Source: DATLED01 sp035525495 (GTDB lineage Bacteria > Actinomycetota > Acidimicrobiia > Acidimicrobiales > CADCTF01). From it: a stretch of DNA of 64,000 nt. The notes under the pieces are model-generated. The model was not told where the DNA came from, made no database searches, and saw nothing but the letters and a program-made list of their open reading frames with translations. This document shows, one piece after another, positions 60,435-64,000 of the stretch. The number at the start of each line of letters is the position of its first letter. Position 1 is the first letter of the stretch. The position numbers and the translations under genes were made by a program. The stretch covers positions 62,001-126,000 of the forward strand of contig DATLED010000081.1 in assembly GCA_035525495.1 (NCBI GenBank), read 5' to 3'.

Positions 60435-60923
60435 ATGGCGCTGTGTCCGACGTGCTTCAACTCGCCTGATAACTGCGAGTGCGATCCGCGGTTCACATCT
60501 CCTGCGGGCGGAGCTCGTGGCCCGGCGTCCCCGATGCGGCCCGCGACCTCGAAGGCGACGGTGGAGCGAGTGCTCGACCAGGTCGAGCCACGACGTCAGC
60601 GCCAAGTTGCCGACTTCCTTGAGGCCGTTGTCAGTCTCGGATGTTGGATCGAGACGCCGCACGCGGTTCGGCAGGACTACGTCAATATTCAGCCTCCACG
60701 AGCGTGCGGCGCGGGTCGACTCTGTTCGGTGACCCGATCTACGGGGCGGATCGAGTTTCAAACCGATACCTACGCCCTGGCCGAGTCGATTGACATCGCC
60801 GACCACTTCACATTTCTCGCAGCGGGCGCGAAGGCGGCGATCACACCGGACGACGACGAGCGCGTCGAGATGGCGATCATGCTGGCGAAGACGATCCTTG
60901 CGGCCAGACGTGGCAGAGCATGA
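60435..60923 (+). CDS. Unknown protein with N-terminal cysteine cluster
   Basis: The 162-residue product starts MALCPTCFNSPDNCECDP, four cysteines in a pattern that could bind zinc. A helical region and a short beta part follow. No family is recognised. A GTG at 60426 is an alternative start. The 3' end overlaps the HNH gene by 14 bases, so the two may act together. Confidence 0.55.
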   Translation: MALCPTCFNSPDNCECDPRFTSPAGGARGPASPMRPATSKATVERVLDQVEPRRQRQVADFLEAVVSLGCWIETPHAVRQDYVNIQPPRACGAGRLCSVTRSTGRIEFQTDTYALAESIDIADHFTFLAAGAKAAITPDDDERVEMAIMLAKTILAARRGRA

Positions 60924-61656
60924 CGCCGTCGGGGCGGTGGAGCGTCCGTGCCGTCGGGTCAGTTGCGAGCTGCCGGTCACGCAGAAGCATGGCAGTCCTC
61001 CAGGAACGTTGAGTCGTGCCATTCCGGTCTCCGTCCCACTATGGGCTGACCGCCTCTCCCGAGCAGCCGACCTGTCCCTGGTCGCGTCGGCGGCAGCAGC
61101 TACTCGATCCGCGCTGGACGCCCTCGACCGCGGTGACGTTGAGCTCGCTCGGCGCTACTGGTCGGGTGTCGACGGCGAGGTGCTCCTCAAGGCGTGGGAC
61201 GATCAGGTCATCGCGATGCGAGGGATCACTCCAGAGCCGATCAGACGTCCATCGGTAGAGAACCCTATTCAGGCGTCCGGAAGGTTGAGTCGCAGCCTCT
61301 CGACCGCGGTGTTTCGTCGCGATGGCTACCGCTGCGCATACTGCGGCATCCCCGTCGTCACGCAATGGAAGAGCGGTGACATCCCTCGCCTAGTCACGAC
61401 GATGCCTGACCTCGCTCCAGGGCTGCGAATACGAGACGGTTCGCTGATCGGCTCCGGAAGGGCAGGGGCACTGGCGAACATCGACCAAGCCAAGTGGCTT
61501 TGGCTCACCGCATCGGCGGATCATGTGGTGCCCGCGTCGAGATTTGGTCCGACGACACTCGAGAATCTCCTGACTGCGTGCGCCGGTTGCAACTACGGGA
61601 AGATGGACTGGACGCTCGAGCAGCTGGATGTGGCAGATCCGCGACCGTCAGCGTGA
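60910..61656 (+). CDS. HNH endonuclease
   Basis: The 248-residue product carries an HNH nuclease in its C-terminal half: a CAYCG knuckle in RRDGYRCAYCG, the catalytic ASADHVVP segment, and NLLTACAGCN closing the zinc site. About 30 residues of loop (ending near LIGSGRAGAL) are inserted between the first two motifs. HNH nucleases cut DNA and are frequent in defence islands. The GTG at 60910 overlaps the previous gene. Confidence 0.78.
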   Translation: MAEHDAVGAVERPCRRVSCELPVTQKHGSPPGTLSRAIPVSVPLWADRLSRAADLSLVASAAAATRSALDALDRGDVELARRYWSGVDGEVLLKAWDDQVIAMRGITPEPIRRPSVENPIQASGRLSRSLSTAVFRRDGYRCAYCGIPVVTQWKSGDIPRLVTTMPDLAPGLRIRDGSLIGSGRAGALANIDQAKWLWLTASADHVVPASRFGPTTLENLLTACAGCNYGKMDWTLEQLDVADPRPSA

Positions 61657-61680
61657 GGCCGGATCGCCTGTCGACTCGCG

Positions 61681-61932
61681 CTAGTCCGGCGTGTACGTGT
61701 ACGTCCAGGCGCGCTGGGACTTGTCGACGCGAAGTTGCTTCGAGTCGGCGTTCACGGCCCCCGGGACGTGTTCCCGGATTATGCGATCGCTACAACCAAG
61801 CGCTGCCTTCAACTCGGCATGGGTGAACGCCCGATTCGGATGCGCCTCGAGAAACGCGCACACCGCAAGGCCCGTGGTCGCGTCTGGATGAACCTGCAAG
61901 TACTTCCGCTGCAGCGGTCCGCGTTCGGGCAT
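61681..61932 (-). CDS. Small winged-helix-like protein
   Basis: The 83-residue product has helices and a strand pattern (FTHAELKAALGCSDRIIREHV, then QRAWTYTYTPD) that suggest a winged helix-turn-helix. The ATG at 61932 is preferred to the GTG at 61947; both lack a strong ribosome site. No homologue is recognised. It is convergent with the HNH gene. Confidence 0.45.
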   Translation of the reverse strand: MPERGPLQRKYLQVHPDATTGLAVCAFLEAHPNRAFTHAELKAALGCSDRIIREHVPGAVNADSKQLRVDKSQRAWTYTYTPD

Positions 61933-62017
61933 ATGCAATCGAAGCACGGTGAGCCCCGATCGACAGTACGCGCGCGAGTGCTCGCGCTCGAACGGTCAGA
62001 CTCACCGCTCGTCTCGC

Positions 62018-62806
62018 TCATTCGAGTGCCCAGCCGGGTGCATGTGCGGATCCCGCCTGGTGAACGCGGTGCGGTCCGATGAACCATCGTCCGCTTGTGC
62101 GCGACTGCCTGAATGTGCCGAGCCGACCGATCGGCAGACAGAACACCTCGTGATGCCAAGACCGTCCTGCGGGCGCCGCGGGCAGCTGCTGAGCAACCTT
62201 GTCGAGTGCCCGATACCAACCTTGGTAGCGATCGACCACAATCACGCTGGTCAACGTCGGCGGAGCGAAGGAGACTTCCGTGCGCAGGGACTCGTCGTCC
62301 ACGCCGACGAGCGCGTGGGTCGCGAGGTGCATGGGGTCCGTCCCACTGTCCGGCCTGTACAGGTCGGCAACCTCGACGGGCAGTCGAGGGGCGTCGCCGC
62401 CGGCCTCGTCGGCGCGAGAAGTTCCGAGGGCGGTAGCGATGGTTGCTGAGGTCGAACGCAGTGCAGGAGATTGCGTGGCCCACGCTGTGAAGGCACCGAC
62501 CTGTTCTCCGAGCATCTCTGACAAGAGCGCGAGTCGCGGGTCAGTCGTCGGTCGACCGGCAGCCCACCATCGTCGGAGGCCGAGGTCTGGACGGTCCCAA
62601 CCCAACGCGTACAGGAGAAGGTGCGTTGCCGGTGCCCACCAAGCTGGGTCGCTCTCGATGGGATCCGGTGGGGCAGGCCAGACGTGCGCGTTGGTCGGCG
62701 CACTGAGTGCACGCCACATCGAAGGCACCCAACGATTCCACGCTTCGTCATCGCCCGTCGCCGCCGCACCTGCCTCGAACGGTGGCAGCCGGAGGCGGCG
62801 GAGCAT
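62018..62806 (-). CDS. Unknown protein, divergent from a nuclease gene
   Basis: The 262-residue product is rich in Ala, Trp and Pro, has no catalytic motif that I recognise and no membrane segment. It includes WYRALDKVAQQLPAAP near the middle and a SGRWFIGPHRVHQ segment at the end. It lies head to head with the nuclease gene at 62872, separated by 65 bases that contain a hairpin, so both could be controlled together. Confidence 0.48.
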   Translation of the reverse strand: MLRRLRLPPFEAGAAATGDDEAWNRWVPSMWRALSAPTNAHVWPAPPDPIESDPAWWAPATHLLLYALGWDRPDLGLRRWWAAGRPTTDPRLALLSEMLGEQVGAFTAWATQSPALRSTSATIATALGTSRADEAGGDAPRLPVEVADLYRPDSGTDPMHLATHALVGVDDESLRTEVSFAPPTLTSVIVVDRYQGWYRALDKVAQQLPAAPAGRSWHHEVFCLPIGRLGTFRQSRTSGRWFIGPHRVHQAGSAHAPGWALE

Positions 62807-62840
62807 GCCACCAAGGTCTACTCGGCCATGGTCCTATTCT

Positions 62841-62863
62841 CACCCCAGACCAGTTGTGGGGTG
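62841..62863. promoter_or_regulatory. Inverted repeat between divergent genes
   Basis: CACCCCA and TGGGGTG pair perfectly across 9 bases, ending 9 bases before the ATG at 62872. It could be an operator shared by the two divergent genes. Confidence 0.35.
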
Positions 62864-62871
62864 ATGCTGCG

Positions 62872-63972
62872 ATGACGTTCCGCGGTCAGGTTGCCGGGTG
62901 GAAGGCCTCTCGGCGAGGAGAGGAAGCCGCGCCACTGCTGACGGACGTCCCGCTGTACTCGGTTGGCGCCCTCTCGTCGCGAGTAAGCCCGCGGGTCGGG
63001 ACCATCTTCTCCATAGGCGAGAACGACGTTGACACGGCGACGATCCGTCTCGTTTCAAGCTCCGACCTCGACTGGAAAGCCGAACCCGGCGGCGAGCCTG
63101 CAGACCGGCCGTGGGCGAGGACGCTTCGGGCAAGGCAAGCTCGCTACCGCCGCGACCACCTCGGATTGCCCGCGGGTCTCCACGAACGGCGCGGCACCTC
63201 CCGACCGGTGGAGAGTCGGCTCCCAGGGTGGGCCGTCGCGGAAGACCCAACGTTGAACTTCCTCGCCGATGAACGCATCTATGAAGCGGTCTTGAAACGC
63301 CTCGCGAAGGGCGGCGGCGGCGGGATCATCGAACCGCACCGCCTCCATCACGACCTGTTGTCCAGCCAGCCGCTCTGCTTCAACCTCCTCGCTCTGCCCG
63401 CTCTCGTAGACCGGACCCGGCTCGCACGTGCACTCGCCACCCTCCTCGAACTCGACGTTCGAAGTATCACTGACGTCAAATTCGAGCACCGGCCGGTGAT
63501 CGATGACGGGTACAGCAGCGGCTCCGCGTTCGACTGCTACATCGAATACAAGACGTCAACCGGCAAGACGACGTTCCTAGGGATCGAAACCAAGTACTCA
63601 GAGGATCTGGCGCGGCAGCGGCCGTCGAACAACGACGACTACCGTGCCCTCACCGAGATCCCCCACAGCGGCTGGAACCAGGGCGCGTCGCTCCGCCTCA
63701 AGCAGCCAGTCACATGCCAACTCTGGTACAACGCCCTGCTCGCGGAACGCGCAGGACGGCAGTCGAGCTATGAATCACCGACGATGGTGCTGCTTGCGTG
63801 CGCTGCGGACCAGCCTGCCTTCGCCGCCGCACAAGCCGTCGCCGCGGACGCCCCGCAGGGCCTCGTGCGCTGGGCCAGCTACGACCAACTCGTGACACTC
63901 CTTGGCAAGGGAGCACGCCTCGAGAGTTGGGCGGCGCACTTCGCGACTCGTTACCTCGAACCCTGCGGATGA
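62872..63972 (+). CDS. PD-(D/E)xK restriction-nuclease-like protein (PGN_0703-like)
   Basis: The 366-residue product has the nuclease core SAFDCYIEY (D221) and FLGIETKYSE (E239, K241). QPLCFNLLA at 166-174 is a segment I know from the PGN_0703 family of putative restriction endonucleases. The ATG at 62872 follows a palindrome at 62841-62863. No methyltransferase partner is visible in the window, so it is either regulated by another mark (for example the deazaguanine of the Dpd system) or acts as an abortive nuclease. This last point is speculation. Confidence 0.7.
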   Translation: MTFRGQVAGWKASRRGEEAAPLLTDVPLYSVGALSSRVSPRVGTIFSIGENDVDTATIRLVSSSDLDWKAEPGGEPADRPWARTLRARQARYRRDHLGLPAGLHERRGTSRPVESRLPGWAVAEDPTLNFLADERIYEAVLKRLAKGGGGGIIEPHRLHHDLLSSQPLCFNLLALPALVDRTRLARALATLLELDVRSITDVKFEHRPVIDDGYSSGSAFDCYIEYKTSTGKTTFLGIETKYSEDLARQRPSNNDDYRALTEIPHSGWNQGASLRLKQPVTCQLWYNALLAERAGRQSSYESPTMVLLACAADQPAFAAAQAVAADAPQGLVRWASYDQLVTLLGKGARLESWAAHFATRYLEPCG

Positions 63973-64000
63973 CCTGGCGAGCATCCTTTGACCGTGAGTG

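Noticed and set aside
1..64000. tRNA or rRNA genes
   Set aside because: No cloverleaf with a conserved T-loop or rRNA-like segment was recognised by eye; a covariance-model search would be decisive.

Overview
The window comes from a high-GC Gram-positive bacterium, most likely an actinobacterium. The evidence is the strong G/C third-position bias, many GTG starts, a TcpC/TcpE-type (Gram-positive) conjugation apparatus, a MobF relaxase and a FolE2-type GTP cyclohydrolase. The genus cannot be fixed from the sequence. Most of the window looks like an integrative or conjugative element carrying a large defence cargo. The only clearly chromosomal housekeeping gene is the 3' end of hisG at the left edge. 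No integrase, att site, tRNA or insertion sequence was found, so the element's ends are not defined here.

Layout. (1) 1-1.4 kb: truncated hisG and a two-domain GNAT acetyltransferase. (2) 1.6-13.1 kb, plus strand: a compact type IV secretion operon with a TcpC-like protein, a small membrane protein, TcpE, a VirB4 ATPase, a VirB6/TrbL-like channel protein, a fused transglycosylase/VanY-like peptidase, a VirD4 coupling protein and two unknown proteins. (3) 13.0-17.4 kb: a promoter with a possible leaderless small ORF, then a coupled pair of dynamin-like GTPases. (4) 17.6-19.8 kb: an unknown protein, a VapBC module with a palindromic operator and an orphan VapB-like antitoxin. (5) 19.8-30.8 kb, mostly minus strand: element maintenance and processing genes, namely the MobF relaxase-helicase, a ParB-like protein, an ArdC-like antirestriction protein, a Prim-Pol, SSB, two paralogous small proteins and a sigma-like protein. 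A plus-strand XseA-like protein lies among them. Three long palindromic elements sit upstream of minus-strand genes in this part.

(6) 31.0-56.2 kb, plus strand: a complete Dpd (7-deazaguanine DNA modification and restriction) system. The modification half is dpdC, dpdB, dpdA, a second dpdB, a ribbon-helix-helix protein, queC, queE, queD and folE2. FolE2, QueD, QueE and QueC make preQ0 from GTP. DpdA with DpdB inserts preQ0 into DNA, and DpdC is known to be needed to convert it to the amido form (dADG). After a 133-base gap comes the restriction half, dpdE-F-G-H-I-J-K-D. Its eight genes each overlap the next by 1-4 bases. Two points are unusual: dpdB is duplicated around dpdA, and a small DNA-binding-type protein lies inside the operon.

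(7) 56.4-64 kb: further cargo, probably a defence island. It holds a GHKL ATPase with a C-terminal PD-(D/E)xK-like nuclease region, an ADP-ribosylglycohydrolase homologue that has lost its metal ligands, a minimal ATP-dependent DNA ligase, an HNH nuclease, a second PD-(D/E)xK nuclease and several unknown proteins.

All family assignments come from reading motifs, length and gene order. No database search was run.
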